Positions 1 through 11,518 of a stretch of DNA of 64,000 nucleotides are shown piece after piece. The stretch comes from Paraburkholderia phenazinium (GTDB taxonomy: Bacteria > Pseudomonadota > Gammaproteobacteria > Burkholderiales > Burkholderiaceae): contig NZ_FSRU01000002.1 of NCBI RefSeq assembly GCF_900142845.1, forward strand, positions 3,038,001-3,102,000, read 5' to 3'. Within the stretch, counting starts at the first letter, position 1; each line of letters starts with the position of its first letter. The position numbers and the translations under genes are program-made. A model generated the notes under the pieces. That model was not told where the DNA came from. It was given only the letters and a program-made list of their open reading frames with translations, and made no database searches.

Positions 1-285
1 ACGGTGCGGGTCGGCAAGGAATGCATCGTCTCGTTCCCGAACTTCGGCTACTGGGCCCACCGGCTTTCGGTCTTGCGAGGCCGCATGCCGGTGTCGAAAT
101 CGCTGCCGTATCAGTGGCACAACACGCCGAACGTGCGGGTGCTGACCATCAAGGATTTCGAGGCGCTGGCGCCGGAGGTGGGCATCGAGATTCTCGACCG
201 GGTCGTGCTGCATGGCGGCCAGGCGGTGCGGTGGGGGGTGAACTGGCGTGGTAGTCTTGCGGTCTATCGCGTCAAGAAAAGCTAA
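1..285 (+). CDS. metW: MetW, C-terminal part (cut by window edge)
   Basis: This is the last 94 codons of a MetW-type methyltransferase-fold protein; the start lies outside the window. MetW works with homoserine O-acetyltransferase MetX in methionine biosynthesis in many proteobacteria. The reading frame is open from base 1 to the TAA at 283-285. The visible stretch has the family's conserved end, including SFPNFGYW, LPYQWHNTPN and the closing NWRGSLAVYRV segment. The first in-frame GTG (4) is not the true start because the Rossmann-like SAM-binding half is missing. The next gene starts 15 bases downstream on the same strand, so they may be cotranscribed. Confidence 0.88.
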   Translation, partial: TVRVGKECIVSFPNFGYWAHRLSVLRGRMPVSKSLPYQWHNTPNVRVLTIKDFEALAPEVGIEILDRVVLHGGQAVRWGVNWRGSLAVYRVKKS

Positions 286-299
286 CGCCACTCACCCAA

Positions 300-1694
300 A
301 TGTCGAACCCGCCGCACGAGGCGCCCGCACTTACCGCTCACGTCGAACACACCGGCTGGCGCGCGTTTCTCAACACGCATATGCTGATCTGCGTCTTTCT
401 CGGCTTTACGTCGGGATTGCCGCTCTTCACGCTCGTCTATCTGGTGCAGGCATGGCTGCGGTCCGAAGGCGTCAATCTGAAGGAAATCGGCCTGTTTGCG
501 CTGATCCAGTTTCCCTATACGTGGAAATTCGTCTGGGCGCCGCTGATGGACCGCTACGTGCCGCGCCTGCCGGGCTGGCGGCCGGGACGCCGGCGCGGCT
601 GGATGCTGGTCACGCAAGTCCTGGTGGCCGGCGCGATCGCCGCGCTCGGTTTCGTGTCGCCGCGCGATTCGATCTGGACGGTCGCGGCGCTCACCGCGCT
701 GGTGGCGTTTTTCGGCGCCAGCCAGGACATTTCCATTGATGCCTACCGGCGCGAGTTGCTCACCGATACCGAGCAGGGTCTCGGCAACGCGGTGCATGTC
801 AACGCTTACAAGATTGCGGCGCTGGTGCCGGGCTCGCTCGCACTGATTCTGTCCGACCATTTGCCGTGGACCACCGTCTTCATGGTGACGGCCGCGTTCA
901 TGGTGCCGGGCATGATCATGACGCTCGTGGTGCGCGAACCGAAGGTGCACGGCGCGCCGCCGCGCAACCTGCGTGAAGCGATCGTCGAACCGTTCCGCGA
1001 ATTCATCCTGCGCGACGGCTGGCGCGGCGCACTGTTCGTGCTCGGCTTTATCTTCCTGTACAAGCTCGGCGACACGATGGCGACCAACCTGTCGACGTCG
1101 TTCTTTCTGGACATCGGCTACTCGCGCACGCAGATCGGCGTGATCGCCAAGACCACCGCGTTCGGCGCGAGCCTCGCGGGGGGGATCGTCGGCGGACTCT
1201 GGATGATGCGCATCGGCATCGGCCGCGGGCTGTGGGTGTTCGGCGTGCTGCAGATGGTGTCGACGCTCGGCTTTGCCTGGCTTGCGCATCTCGGACCGGC
1301 GTCGCCGGGACTCACGGCCATCTACGATTTCGCCGTGTTCGCGAGCCACGCCGTGACGCGGCTGCTGTCCGTGTTCGGCATCGACTGGACGGTGCTGCTT
1401 GATCCACGCTCGGTCGCGCTTGCGCTCGTCTACGGCCTCGAAACCTTTGCGACCGGCCTGACGATGGCGGCATTCACCGCGTACATCGCCAGTACCACCG
1501 ATCCGCGCTACACCGCCACCCAGTTCGCGCTCTTCACGAGTCTTGCTTCGGTGCCGCGCACGCTGGCCTCTGCGGCAAGCGGCTACGTGGTCGCGCAGAT
1601 CGGCTGGTTCGACTACTTCCTCGCCTGTACCGCACTGGCGCTGCCCGGCATGCTGCTGTTGCTGCGCATCGCGCCGTGGAGGCTGCGCTCGTGA
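300..1694 (+). CDS. ampG: AmpG-type muropeptide MFS permease
   Basis: A 464-residue major facilitator protein of the AmpG family, which imports GlcNAc-anhydroMurNAc peptides from the periplasm for cell-wall recycling and, in some species, beta-lactamase induction. The translation is almost entirely hydrophobic segments with short loops. It contains the AmpG-like N-terminal TSGLPLFTLVYLVQAWLRSEGV, the MDRYVPRLPGWRPGRRRGWM loop after helix 2, and the GASQDISIDAYRREL segment. Its length is usual for short AmpG forms. The ATG at 300 gives a full N-terminus. Its stop codon overlaps the start of the next gene (GTGA at 1691-1694), so the two are probably translated together. The transported substrate is inferred from family only. 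Confidence 0.85.
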   Translation: MSNPPHEAPALTAHVEHTGWRAFLNTHMLICVFLGFTSGLPLFTLVYLVQAWLRSEGVNLKEIGLFALIQFPYTWKFVWAPLMDRYVPRLPGWRPGRRRGWMLVTQVLVAGAIAALGFVSPRDSIWTVAALTALVAFFGASQDISIDAYRRELLTDTEQGLGNAVHVNAYKIAALVPGSLALILSDHLPWTTVFMVTAAFMVPGMIMTLVVREPKVHGAPPRNLREAIVEPFREFILRDGWRGALFVLGFIFLYKLGDTMATNLSTSFFLDIGYSRTQIGVIAKTTAFGASLAGGIVGGLWMMRIGIGRGLWVFGVLQMVSTLGFAWLAHLGPASPGLTAIYDFAVFASHAVTRLLSVFGIDWTVLLDPRSVALALVYGLETFATGLTMAAFTAYIASTTDPRYTATQFALFTSLASVPRTLASAASGYVVAQIGWFDYFLACTALALPGMLLLLRIAPWRLRS

Positions 1695-2926
1695 GCGGGC
1701 CTGCGGCACGGCACAAGGCCGCTGCGAAACCGCCCCACGGGATCGCGGCCGCCGCGCGTCGCGCACTGCGTGCGGCGCTCGCGTTGCTCTGCGCGGGCAG
1801 TGTGCTTGCGGCGCCATGGAGCGCCTACGCGAGCGCAATGCCTGCCGCGCAGGCGAGCAGCGCGGCCACGCCGGCGAGCGCGCCCGCCGCGAAGTCGGCA
1901 CCGGCCGCGGCGCCGGCTGCAGCGCCTGCCGAAAGCCCCTCTGCCGCGACATCAGGCGCTGCGAGTGCAGCGAGCGGAGCCAGCGCCGGCAGCACGCCCG
2001 TCGCCCCCTCCAGCCCGACCGCACCGCAGAGTCCATCCGCGACCACCGGACAGCCGCCACACACCGCCAACCAGGCCGCAGCGCCGTCCGTGCCGCCGCC
2101 CTACTCGCCGCCCCCTCAGCAGCTGCATTTCGGCAGCTATGCGGTGTTCCGCAATCTGATTCCCTCACCGGCACTGGAAGCGCAGGCCGCCGACGAATTC
2201 GAACAGATCGTCTACGGCGCCCAGCACGCCGACCGCCTCTACCCCGCCAGCGACGCACGGGTGATCCGCGTGCGCTCGATCGTCGACAAGCTGATTCCGT
2301 ATTCGCTGAAGTGGAACGAACGGGCGAAGAACTGGAAGTGGACCATCGCGGTGATCCGTTCGCCGGATATCCGCATGTACTGTCTGCCGGGCGGCAAGAT
2401 CGTGATCTACAGCGGCATCCTCGATCGCGTGCGTCTGAACGACAACGAACTGGCCATGCTGCTCGGCCACGAGATCGCCCATGCGCTGCGCGAGCACGCC
2501 CGCGAGCGTCTCGGCGAACAGCAGGCGGCGCAACTCGATTCGTCCGGCACGATTCCGCAGTTATTCGGGTTGGCCGATCTGGGCGCGACGGTGCTCGGCA
2601 TCGGCTCGCAACTGCTCGAGATGAAGTACACGCCCACCGACGAAACTGAGGCCGACGTGATCGGCAGCGACATCGCCTCACGCGCAGGTTACGATCCGCG
2701 CGCCGCGATCACGCTGTGGGACAAGCTGGCGGCGGCGACGCACAGCAATCGCAATCAGGACTACATCTACGGCCATCCGTACACGGCCGCACGCCGCCAG
2801 GACATCGTGAAACGGCTGCCGGACATGCTGCAGCTCTACGCGAAAGCTATCGGCAAGACCGTCGACGAGCTGCCCGACTATGCGGGTATCGGCCGCCCGC
2901 GGCGCGTTCCGGTTCGCGGCGACTGA
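1691..2926 (+). CDS. M48-family zinc metalloprotease, exported
   Basis: A periplasmic or membrane-anchored M48 peptidase of about 411 residues. I prefer the GTG at 1691, which overlaps the ampG stop as GTGA; GTG 1676 would add five residues. The N-terminus is basic, followed by a hydrophobic stretch (ALRAALALLCAGSVLAAP) that looks like a signal sequence. Next is a long Ala/Pro/Ser-rich linker (roughly residues 45-135), then the peptidase domain with HEIAH at about 260-264 and a downstream ETEAD zinc-ligand motif. YggG/LoiP and BepA-like proteases of this family handle outer-membrane protein quality control. Coupling to ampG suggests an envelope role, but the substrate cannot be read from the sequence. 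Confidence 0.85.
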   Translation: MSGPAARHKAAAKPPHGIAAAARRALRAALALLCAGSVLAAPWSAYASAMPAAQASSAATPASAPAAKSAPAAAPAAAPAESPSAATSGAASAASGASAGSTPVAPSSPTAPQSPSATTGQPPHTANQAAAPSVPPPYSPPPQQLHFGSYAVFRNLIPSPALEAQAADEFEQIVYGAQHADRLYPASDARVIRVRSIVDKLIPYSLKWNERAKNWKWTIAVIRSPDIRMYCLPGGKIVIYSGILDRVRLNDNELAMLLGHEIAHALREHARERLGEQQAAQLDSSGTIPQLFGLADLGATVLGIGSQLLEMKYTPTDETEADVIGSDIASRAGYDPRAAITLWDKLAAATHSNRNQDYIYGHPYTAARRQDIVKRLPDMLQLYAKAIGKTVDELPDYAGIGRPRRVPVRGD

Positions 2927-2938
2927 AGCGCTGAAGCA

Positions 2939-2954
2939 CCCCGCACAAGCGGGG
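2939..2954. terminator. Short GC hairpin between convergent genes
   Basis: Six-base stem CCCCGC (2939-2944), loop ACAA, stem GCGGGG (2949-2954), between the convergent M48 protease and xth. There is no clear T-run on either side, so it is only a possible weak terminator. Confidence 0.4.
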
Positions 2955-2968
2955 CACCTGACGCCCGC

Positions 2969-3748
2969 TTACTTCTTGACCTTGTGGTCGTAGTCGACGG
3001 TCAACGGCGCGTGGTCGCTGAACTTGATGTCGCGGAACACGTCGGTGCGCTTTGCCTTGCCGGCAATGCCTGCCGTGGCGATCTGATAATCGATCCGCCA
3101 CCCGACGTTCTTCGCATACGCCTGACCGCGATTGCTCCACCACGTGTACTGCTCGGGCCGTTGATCGAGCGTACGGAACACGTCGACGTAACCCACTTCG
3201 TCGAACAGCCTGGTCAGCCACGCGCGCTCTTCCGGCAGGCAACCTGAATTCTTCTGGTTGCTCTTCCAGTTCTTGATGTCGATTTCCTTATGGACGATGT
3301 TGACGTCGCCGCACACGATCACTTCGCGTTCCTGGCTCAGTTCGGCGAGATGCGGCATGAACTCGTCCATGAAGCGGAACTTGGCCTGCTGACGGTCTTC
3401 GCCGCTCGAACCGGACGGCACATACACCGACACCACCGAGAGCTTGCCGAAACGCAGTTCGACATAGCGTCCTTCGGGATCGAACTCTTCGCTGCCGAAG
3501 CCGATCACCACCTCGTCCGGCTCATGACGCGTATACACCCCCGCGCCGCTATAGCCCTTCTTCACCGCATGCTGAAAGTAGCCGGTGAAGTTGTGCGGGG
3601 CGAGAAACTCGGGGGTCATGTCGTCCTGCGAGCATTTGATTTCCTGCACGCAGAGAATGTCCGCTTTCTGTTCGCCGAACCATTCGAAAAAGCCCTTCTT
3701 GGCCGCAGAGCGGATGCCGTTCAGGTTGGCGGTAATCACACGCAACAT
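2969..3748 (-). CDS. xth: Exodeoxyribonuclease III (AP endonuclease)
   Basis: A 259-residue exonuclease III/AP endonuclease of the EEP fold, which cuts at abasic sites and removes 3' blocks in base-excision repair. Visible family motifs are ITANLNGIRSAAKKG at the N-terminus, LCVQEIK with the metal-binding Glu, GDVNIVHKEIDI, and the C-terminal WRIDYQIATAG and SDHAPLTVDY, which carry the catalytic Asp and His. Length matches bacterial ExoIII. A GGAA ribosome-binding site lies just upstream of ATG 3748. It follows the PPK2 gene on the same strand with a gap of about 80 bases. Confidence 0.95.
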   Translation of the reverse strand: MLRVITANLNGIRSAAKKGFFEWFGEQKADILCVQEIKCSQDDMTPEFLAPHNFTGYFQHAVKKGYSGAGVYTRHEPDEVVIGFGSEEFDPEGRYVELRFGKLSVVSVYVPSGSSGEDRQQAKFRFMDEFMPHLAELSQEREVIVCGDVNIVHKEIDIKNWKSNQKNSGCLPEERAWLTRLFDEVGYVDVFRTLDQRPEQYTWWSNRGQAYAKNVGWRIDYQIATAGIAGKAKRTDVFRDIKFSDHAPLTVDYDHKVKK

Positions 3749-3827
3749 GTCGTTCCTTTATTGTTGATCCGTTGGGGGTTCATGGCTCAGGGTTCGACTC
3801 CATCCGGAGCGGAAACCATGGCTCACG

Positions 3828-4667
3828 TCATTCGACTTTCACGCCCTTGAGCGATTCCTTCGCCGGCGGATACTCGAGCTTCAGGCCTTCGAAGCTGCGC
3901 AGCAGCAACTCGGCGACCATCACGTTGCGATGGGTCTTCGAGTCGGCCGGGATGATGTACCACGGCGCGTAGGGCGTCGAGGTCGCCGCCAGCGCGTCGT
4001 GATACGCCGTCTGATACTGATCCCACTGTTTGCGCGCCTCCAGATCCGAGACGTCGAACTTCCAGTGCTTGGTGGGATCGTCAATGCGAGCCTGCAGGCG
4101 CGCACGCTGCGCGTCCTTCGAAATGTGCAGCATGCATTTGATGATGGTCGTGCCGTTCTCCGCCAGCATCGCTTCGAAATCGCGAATCTGCCGGTAACGC
4201 TGCTCGCAGGTAGCCTTGTCCAGTTGACCCAATACGACCGGCACCAGCACGTCCTCATACTGACTGCGGTTGAACACCGTCAGTTCGCCGGCCGCCGGCA
4301 CCTGCGAATGCACGCGCCACAGGAAGTCGTGCGCCTGTTCGACAGGCGTCGGCGCCTTGAACGGCACAATGCGCAAGCCGAGCGGATCGACGTCGTGGAA
4401 CACCGCGCGCACCGTACCGTCCTTGCCGCTCGTATCCATGCCCTGCAGCACCAGCAGCACGCGCTGCAAACGCTGGGCATGCAGGCGCTCCTGCAACGCG
4501 TCCAGCTCAGCACCGATTGCCGCCAGACGGTCGCGATCGCCGTCCTTCGTGCCTGTTGAAAACGGCTTCGCGGCCGGGTCGAAATCGGCGAGCGCGAATT
4601 TTGCGATCTTCTTGCCGTCGTCGAAATACGGCACGCGGAAATCGTCGAGTTCCGGCTTTTTTGCCAT
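3828..4667 (-). CDS. PPK2-family polyphosphate:nucleotide phosphotransferase
   Basis: A 279-residue PPK2-family kinase that transfers phosphate between polyphosphate and nucleotides. It has a Walker A at about residues 76-83 (GMDTSGKD), the RAVFHDVDPLG segment, FNRSQYEDVLVPVV (a PPK2 signature), and a lid-like region with DDPTKHWKFDVSD. Start at ATG 4667 is chosen because GGGAG lies about 8 bases upstream and the protein then begins MAKKPELDDF; longer versions add unconserved sequence. The C-terminal NVMVAELLLRSFEGLKLEYP also fits the family. Whether it prefers AMP, ADP or GDP cannot be told. It is the single-domain form, downstream of gatB on the same strand. Confidence 0.92.
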   Translation of the reverse strand: MAKKPELDDFRVPYFDDGKKIAKFALADFDPAAKPFSTGTKDGDRDRLAAIGAELDALQERLHAQRLQRVLLVLQGMDTSGKDGTVRAVFHDVDPLGLRIVPFKAPTPVEQAHDFLWRVHSQVPAAGELTVFNRSQYEDVLVPVVLGQLDKATCEQRYRQIRDFEAMLAENGTTIIKCMLHISKDAQRARLQARIDDPTKHWKFDVSDLEARKQWDQYQTAYHDALAATSTPYAPWYIIPADSKTHRNVMVAELLLRSFEGLKLEYPPAKESLKGVKVE

Positions 4668-4816
4668 ACGTTGGCTCCCATGTTCGCCACGTCTGCTACA
4701 AGCGCGCTGCAGCAAAACGAAACGGGCCGCTGCCCTACTTTCGTCCGGCAACAGCCCGTTAGTACCGAAGCCGCGCACTTATACATGCACGCGCAACGGC
4801 CACTCCATCACTTCGT

Positions 4817-6292
4817 TCAGGACAGCTTTTTCTTCAGCAGTTCGTTGACCTGCTGCGGATTCGCTTTGCCCTTGGTGGCCTTCATCGCCTGGCCGATCAG
4901 CGCGTTAAACGCCTTTTCCTTGCCGGCGCGGAATTCCTCGACCGACTTCTGGTTGGCCGCAAGCACCTCGTCGATGATCGCTTCCAGCTCGCCCGTGTCG
5001 GAGATCTGCTTGAGCCCCTTCGCTTCGATGATACGGTCGGCCGCGGCTTCGTCGGTGGCCTTTTCGTCCCAGATCGCCACGAAGATTTCCTTCGCGATCT
5101 TGTTCGAAATCGTGCCGTCCGCGATGCGTTGCAGCAGCAGCGCCAACTGCGTTGCGGAGACCGGGCTGTCGACGATGTCGAGACCTTCGCGGTTCAACAG
5201 CGACGACACTTCGCCCATCATCCAGTTCGCCGCGACCTTCGCCTGCGCCGCGCCGAGCTTCGCCACCAGCGCTTCGTAGTACGCGGCCATCGCCTTGCTC
5301 GAGGTCAGCACGACCGCGTCATAAGGCGTGAGGCCGTACTGGTCCACGAGGCGCTGCTGGATCGCGACGGGCAGTTCGGGCATTTCGGCCTTCACGCGCT
5401 CGACCCATTCCCGCTCGATCACCAGCGGCATCAGATCCGGGTCCGGGAAATAGCGGTAATCGTGCGCGTCTTCCTTGCTGCGCATGGAACGCGTCTCGCG
5501 CTTGTCCGGATCGTAGAGACGCGTTTCCTGCACCACCGTGCCGCCGTCTTCGATCAGTTCGATCTGACGGCGCACTTCGTACTGGATCGCCTCTTCGAGG
5601 AAGCGGAACGAGTTCAGGTTCTTGATCTCGGCACGCGTGCCAAACTCCGCTTGCCCAACCGGCCGCACCGACACGTTCGCATCGCAGCGGAACGAGCCTT
5701 CCTGCATGTTGCCGTCGCAGATGCCGAGCCACGTGACGAGCGTATGCAGCGTCTTCGCATAGGCCACCGCTTCGGCGGCGCTGCGCATTTCCGGCTCGGT
5801 GACGATTTCGAGCAGCGGCGTGCCGGCGCGGTTCAGATCGATGCCCGTCATGCCCGCGAAGTCTTCGTGCAGCGACTTGCCGGCGTCTTCTTCAAGGTGA
5901 GCGCGCGTCAGGTTGATGGTCTTGACGTACGCTTCCTTGCCGGCTTTCTCGTTGGCCGGCACCTGGATCGTGACCGTGCCGCCTTGCACCACCGGAATTT
6001 CGTACTGGCTGATCTGATAGCCCTTCGGCAGATCGGGGTAGAAATAATTCTTGCGGGCGAAGATGCTGCGCGGCGCGATAGTCGCACCGATGGCAAGGCC
6101 GAATTCGATCGCGCGCTGCACGGCGCCGCGGTTCATCACCGGCAGCGAGCCCGGCAAAGCGAGGTCCACGGGGCAGGCTTGCGTGTTGGGTTCGGCACCG
6201 AACTGCGTGGCGGCGCCCGAGAAAATCTTCGAGACGGTCGACAGTTGCGTGTGCGTCTCGAGACCGATCACGACTTCCCATTGTTTGGTCAT
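4817..6292 (-). CDS. gatB: Asp/Glu-tRNA amidotransferase subunit B
   Basis: The kinase subunit of GatCAB (491 residues), which phosphorylates and then amidates Glu-tRNA(Gln) or Asp-tRNA(Asn). It begins [17 protein letters not shown], contains [14 protein letters not shown], the [11 protein letters not shown] metal-site motif, and [16 protein letters not shown], and ends with the YqeY-like tail domain ([24 protein letters not shown]). ATG 6292 is used; the upstream extension is out of character. It is the last of gatC-gatA-gatB, only 4 bases after gatA. The presence of GatCAB implies an indirect route to at least one amidated tRNA in this organism. Confidence 0.96.
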   Translation of the reverse strand: MTKQWEVVIGLETHTQLSTVSKIFSGAATQFGAEPNTQACPVDLALPGSLPVMNRGAVQRAIEFGLAIGATIAPRSIFARKNYFYPDLPKGYQISQYEIPVVQGGTVTIQVPANEKAGKEAYVKTINLTRAHLEEDAGKSLHEDFAGMTGIDLNRAGTPLLEIVTEPEMRSAAEAVAYAKTLHTLVTWLGICDGNMQEGSFRCDANVSVRPVGQAEFGTRAEIKNLNSFRFLEEAIQYEVRRQIELIEDGGTVVQETRLYDPDKRETRSMRSKEDAHDYRYFPDPDLMPLVIEREWVERVKAEMPELPVAIQQRLVDQYGLTPYDAVVLTSSKAMAAYYEALVAKLGAAQAKVAANWMMGEVSSLLNREGLDIVDSPVSATQLALLLQRIADGTISNKIAKEIFVAIWDEKATDEAAADRIIEAKGLKQISDTGELEAIIDEVLAANQKSVEEFRAGKEKAFNALIGQAMKATKGKANPQQVNELLKKKLS

Positions 6293-6296
6293 GTGT

Positions 6297-7787
<1,491 letters not shown>

Positions 7788-7849
7788 TGCGTTTTTCCTG
7801 AAGAACGGGACGCGCAGCCCCCAGGGCACTGCGCGCCGGATCCATATTC

Positions 7850-8149
7850 TTATTCAATGACCTTCGGCACCAGGTACAGCCCGTCCTGCACGGCAGGCGC
7901 AGGGCGCTGGAATTCGTCGCGCTGCACGATTTCCGTCACGGCGTCTTCGCGCAGACGCAGTGCAACATCTTCGATCTGCTCGATCGGATGGGCGAGCGGT
8001 TCAATGCCCTTGGTGTCGACGGCCTGCATCTGCTCGACAAGGCCGAAAAAATCATTGAGCTGGGCGAGCGTATGCTCAGCTTCGGCGTCGGCCAGTTCGA
8101 GCCGCGCAAGATGCGCGATGCGCTTAACATCGGTCAGGGTCAGAGCCAT
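7850..8149 (-). CDS. gatC: Asp/Glu-tRNA amidotransferase subunit C
   Basis: A 99-residue GatC, the small subunit that wraps around and stabilises GatA-GatB. It begins [21 protein letters not shown], typical of the family, has the central [16 protein letters not shown] segment, and ends with the [10 protein letters not shown] and [15 protein letters not shown]-terminal motif that contacts GatA. First gene of the leftward gatCAB operon, divergent from mreB across a 384-base gap that must contain promoters for both. Confidence 0.95.
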   Translation of the reverse strand: MALTLTDVKRIAHLARLELADAEAEHTLAQLNDFFGLVEQMQAVDTKGIEPLAHPIEQIEDVALRLREDAVTEIVQRDEFQRPAPAVQDGLYLVPKVIE

Positions 8150-8533
8150 GCAGTCACCGGAAAATGTGGTGGACCGTCACAGGGTGGGAAAAACAATGCT
8201 GTGACAGCGGGTTACGACACTGGAGGAGCCCCTCGAAAAAGGGGCCAGCGGAGGCAAAAAGTGCCATCCGTTTCCTTCAAATCATTCAAAATTATAAGGT
8301 ATCATTACGCGTTCGACCCAAACCCGGACCGACTTACCAAGGGCTTTCTGGTCATTTGCAGCAAATGATCCAGAGATAGATGCCTGACCATGTTCCGGCC
8401 TCCGGTAGATTCCCTCGCAGCTTCAAGCCTCTGTGGCGCAGCATCCGCCCGGTTGAAGCTGTTATTTTTTCCGCTGCCGCCCTGCGCATTCGGTGCGATG
8501 CGAGGCCAGGCCCCAAGCGAGACAGGATTTTGA
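8150..8533. promoter_or_regulatory. Divergent gatC / mreB intergenic region
   Basis: A 384-base gene-free stretch between divergent gatC and mreB. It contains an AT-rich patch (about 8270-8305) unlike its surroundings, with candidate -10 elements on both strands: TATAAT on the minus strand at 8291-8296 and TATCAT on the plus strand at 8300-8305 behind TTCAAA (8276-8281). A GCCCCT/AGGGGC hairpin lies near 8228-8244. If the plus-strand promoter is real, mreB mRNA has a leader of over 200 bases. None of these is strong enough to call singly. Confidence 0.45.
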
Positions 8534-9577
<1,044 letters not shown>

Positions 9578-9728
9578 GCGAGAGCTTATCTCCATGTCAG
9601 CAGCGCGGATCGGACGGCCAGCCTTCTTCGGGGTGGCCTGTCTTGGGCTGGTTCATCCAGCTGCCGCGCGCTGAGTACGCGTTTCCGCGCCGAAGTCAGA
9701 CCAACCGCTCACGCCCCCGGCGCCGACC

Positions 9729-10865
9729 ATGGAATACAGTCCGCCGCCTCTGTTCAAGCAAGGCCCCTCCGCACTCGCACGGCTGATTTTCTTCGTGCTG
9801 CTGGCGCTCGCCCTGCTGATCTCGGATGCGCGTTTCAGGACGCTCGAAATCGTTCGCGGTGTCCTCGGAGCGGGTCTATATCCGTTGCAGCGCGCCGCGC
9901 TCGTACCGCGCGACATGTTCATGGGCGCCGCGGATCTGGCCGTCACCAGCGCCACGCTGCGCGGTCAGAACGACACCCTGCGCAAGAAGAACCTGCAACT
10001 CTCGCTGCAGGCCAACACGGCGGCCGAACTGGGCGCCGAGAACGAACATCTGCGCCTGCTGCTGCAACTCTCGCAGCGCATGACCACGCAATCGATCCCC
10101 GCTGAAATCCAGTACGACACGCGCGACCCGTTCACCCAGAAGGTCATCATTGGCCGTGGCGCGCAGCAGGGCATCCAGGACGGCTCGCCGGTCGTCAACG
10201 AAGACGGCGTGATCGGCCAGGTCACGCGGGTATTCCCGATGCAGGCGGAAGTCACGCTGCTGACCGACAAGGATCAGGCCGTGCCGGTGCAGGTGGTGCG
10301 CACAGGTCTGCGCAGCGTGATTTACGGCACGCCGAAGGGCGATTCGCTCGACCTGCGCTTCGTGCCGATCAGCGCAGACCTGCAGGCCGGCGACGAACTG
10401 GTGACGAGCGGCCTCGACGGCACCTATCCGCCGGGCTTGCCGGTGGCCAAGGTGGTGCGGGTCGACAAGCAGGCCGATACGGCATTCGCGCGCGTAGTGT
10501 GCCTGCCGGTTGCGCCGGTGCGCGGCGCTCGCGAGCTGCTGGTGTTGCACTATCAGAACACGGTGCCGCCGCGTCCGGCGGACGAACCCGATGCCGCCAG
10601 CTCCGCAAAGGAAGCGAAGGCGAAGAAGGGGGCGAAATCCGCGGAGAAGGCGCCGGAGAAGAACGCCAAAGCGGCGGCGCCCGCATCCGCCGCTACTGCG
10701 GCGGCAGCCAGGCCGAGTTCGGCAACGGCAACGGCAGCGGCAGCAACGGAAAAGAAGGCCGCTCCCGAGAAGAAGCCCGTGGGCGAGAAAAAGCCGGCTG
10801 GCGAGAAGAAAGCCGACGGCCGGCCGCCCGTAGAAAAACCGGCAACGGGAGGGATCGACGAGTGA
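9729..10865 (+). CDS. mreC: Rod-shape protein MreC
   Basis: A 378-residue bitopic MreC that links MreB to periplasmic wall enzymes. There is one N-terminal membrane segment (LIFFVLLALALLISDARF), a coiled-coil stretch (about residues 75-115) and the beta-domain with GRGAQQGIQDGSPVVNEDGVIGQV and DLVTSGLDGTYPPGLPVAKV-like sequence. The C-terminal 100 residues are a low-complexity Ala/Lys/Glu/Pro tail (EKKAAPEKKPVGEKKPAGEK type), longer than in E. coli MreC. Its TGA overlaps the mreD GTG (GTGA, 10862-10865), indicating coupled translation. Confidence 0.94.
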   Translation: MEYSPPPLFKQGPSALARLIFFVLLALALLISDARFRTLEIVRGVLGAGLYPLQRAALVPRDMFMGAADLAVTSATLRGQNDTLRKKNLQLSLQANTAAELGAENEHLRLLLQLSQRMTTQSIPAEIQYDTRDPFTQKVIIGRGAQQGIQDGSPVVNEDGVIGQVTRVFPMQAEVTLLTDKDQAVPVQVVRTGLRSVIYGTPKGDSLDLRFVPISADLQAGDELVTSGLDGTYPPGLPVAKVVRVDKQADTAFARVVCLPVAPVRGARELLVLHYQNTVPPRPADEPDAASSAKEAKAKKGAKSAEKAPEKNAKAAAPASAATAAAARPSSATATAAAATEKKAAPEKKPVGEKKPAGEKKADGRPPVEKPATGGIDE

Positions 10866-11374
10866 ACCGCCCTCAATACATCCTGCAGCCGGTTAACCCG
10901 TACTTCATCGCCTTCAGCCTGGCAGCAGCCTTCCTGCTGAACCTGATGCCGTGGGGACGCCTGATCGGCGTGCCCGACTTCGTCGCACTCGTGCTGCTGT
11001 TCTGGAACGTGCACCAGCCGCGCAAGGTCGGCATGGGCATCGCGTTCCTGCTCGGCATCCTGATGGACGTGCACAACGCCAGCCTGCTCGGCGAGCATGC
11101 GCTGGCCTATACGCTGCTGTCGTACGGTGCGATCACCATCCACCGGCGGGTACTGTGGATGCCGATGGGCGTGCAGACCTTCGCGGTAATGCCCCTGTTC
11201 GTGGTCGCGCAGCTCGTGCCGTTCGTGATCCGGCTGCTGATGGGCGCGGCGTTTCCCGGCTGGGGTTACCTGATCGACGGGTTCATCGAAGCCGCGCTTT
11301 GGCCCATCGCGAGTGCGCTGCTGCTGATGCCGCAGCGCCGTCCGGCCGATCCGGACGACACCCGGCCCATTTAG
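10862..11374 (+). CDS. mreD: Rod-shape protein MreD
   Basis: A 170-residue, highly hydrophobic MreD with about five membrane spans, an integral part of the elongasome. The GTG at 10862 overlaps the mreC stop and yields NRPQYILQPVNPYFIAFSLA, the usual proteobacterial MreD start; the longer open frame upstream lies inside mreC and is not coding. The DFVALVLLFWNVHQPRKVGMGIAF and GILMDVHNASLLGEHAL segments are family hallmarks. It ends 144 bases before mrdA. Confidence 0.93.
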   Translation: MNRPQYILQPVNPYFIAFSLAAAFLLNLMPWGRLIGVPDFVALVLLFWNVHQPRKVGMGIAFLLGILMDVHNASLLGEHALAYTLLSYGAITIHRRVLWMPMGVQTFAVMPLFVVAQLVPFVIRLLMGAAFPGWGYLIDGFIEAALWPIASALLLMPQRRPADPDDTRPI

Positions 11375-11518
11375 CGCAGTGCGCGCACCGAGCCCCTCCT
11401 TGAACCCGCGAAACACGCGCTCCCCCGGCCGGCTCGGCCCACACCGCTCTTGCCTCCCGGTCACGGCCGGCGGCTCATTCACCGTTTACGGCCGCTCCGC
11501 GGCCTTTTGACCAAAAGC

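Noticed and set aside
282..2681. 799-residue frame antisense to ampG and the M48 gene
   Set aside because: Arg/Ala-rich low-complexity shadow of high-GC genes; no conserved motif.
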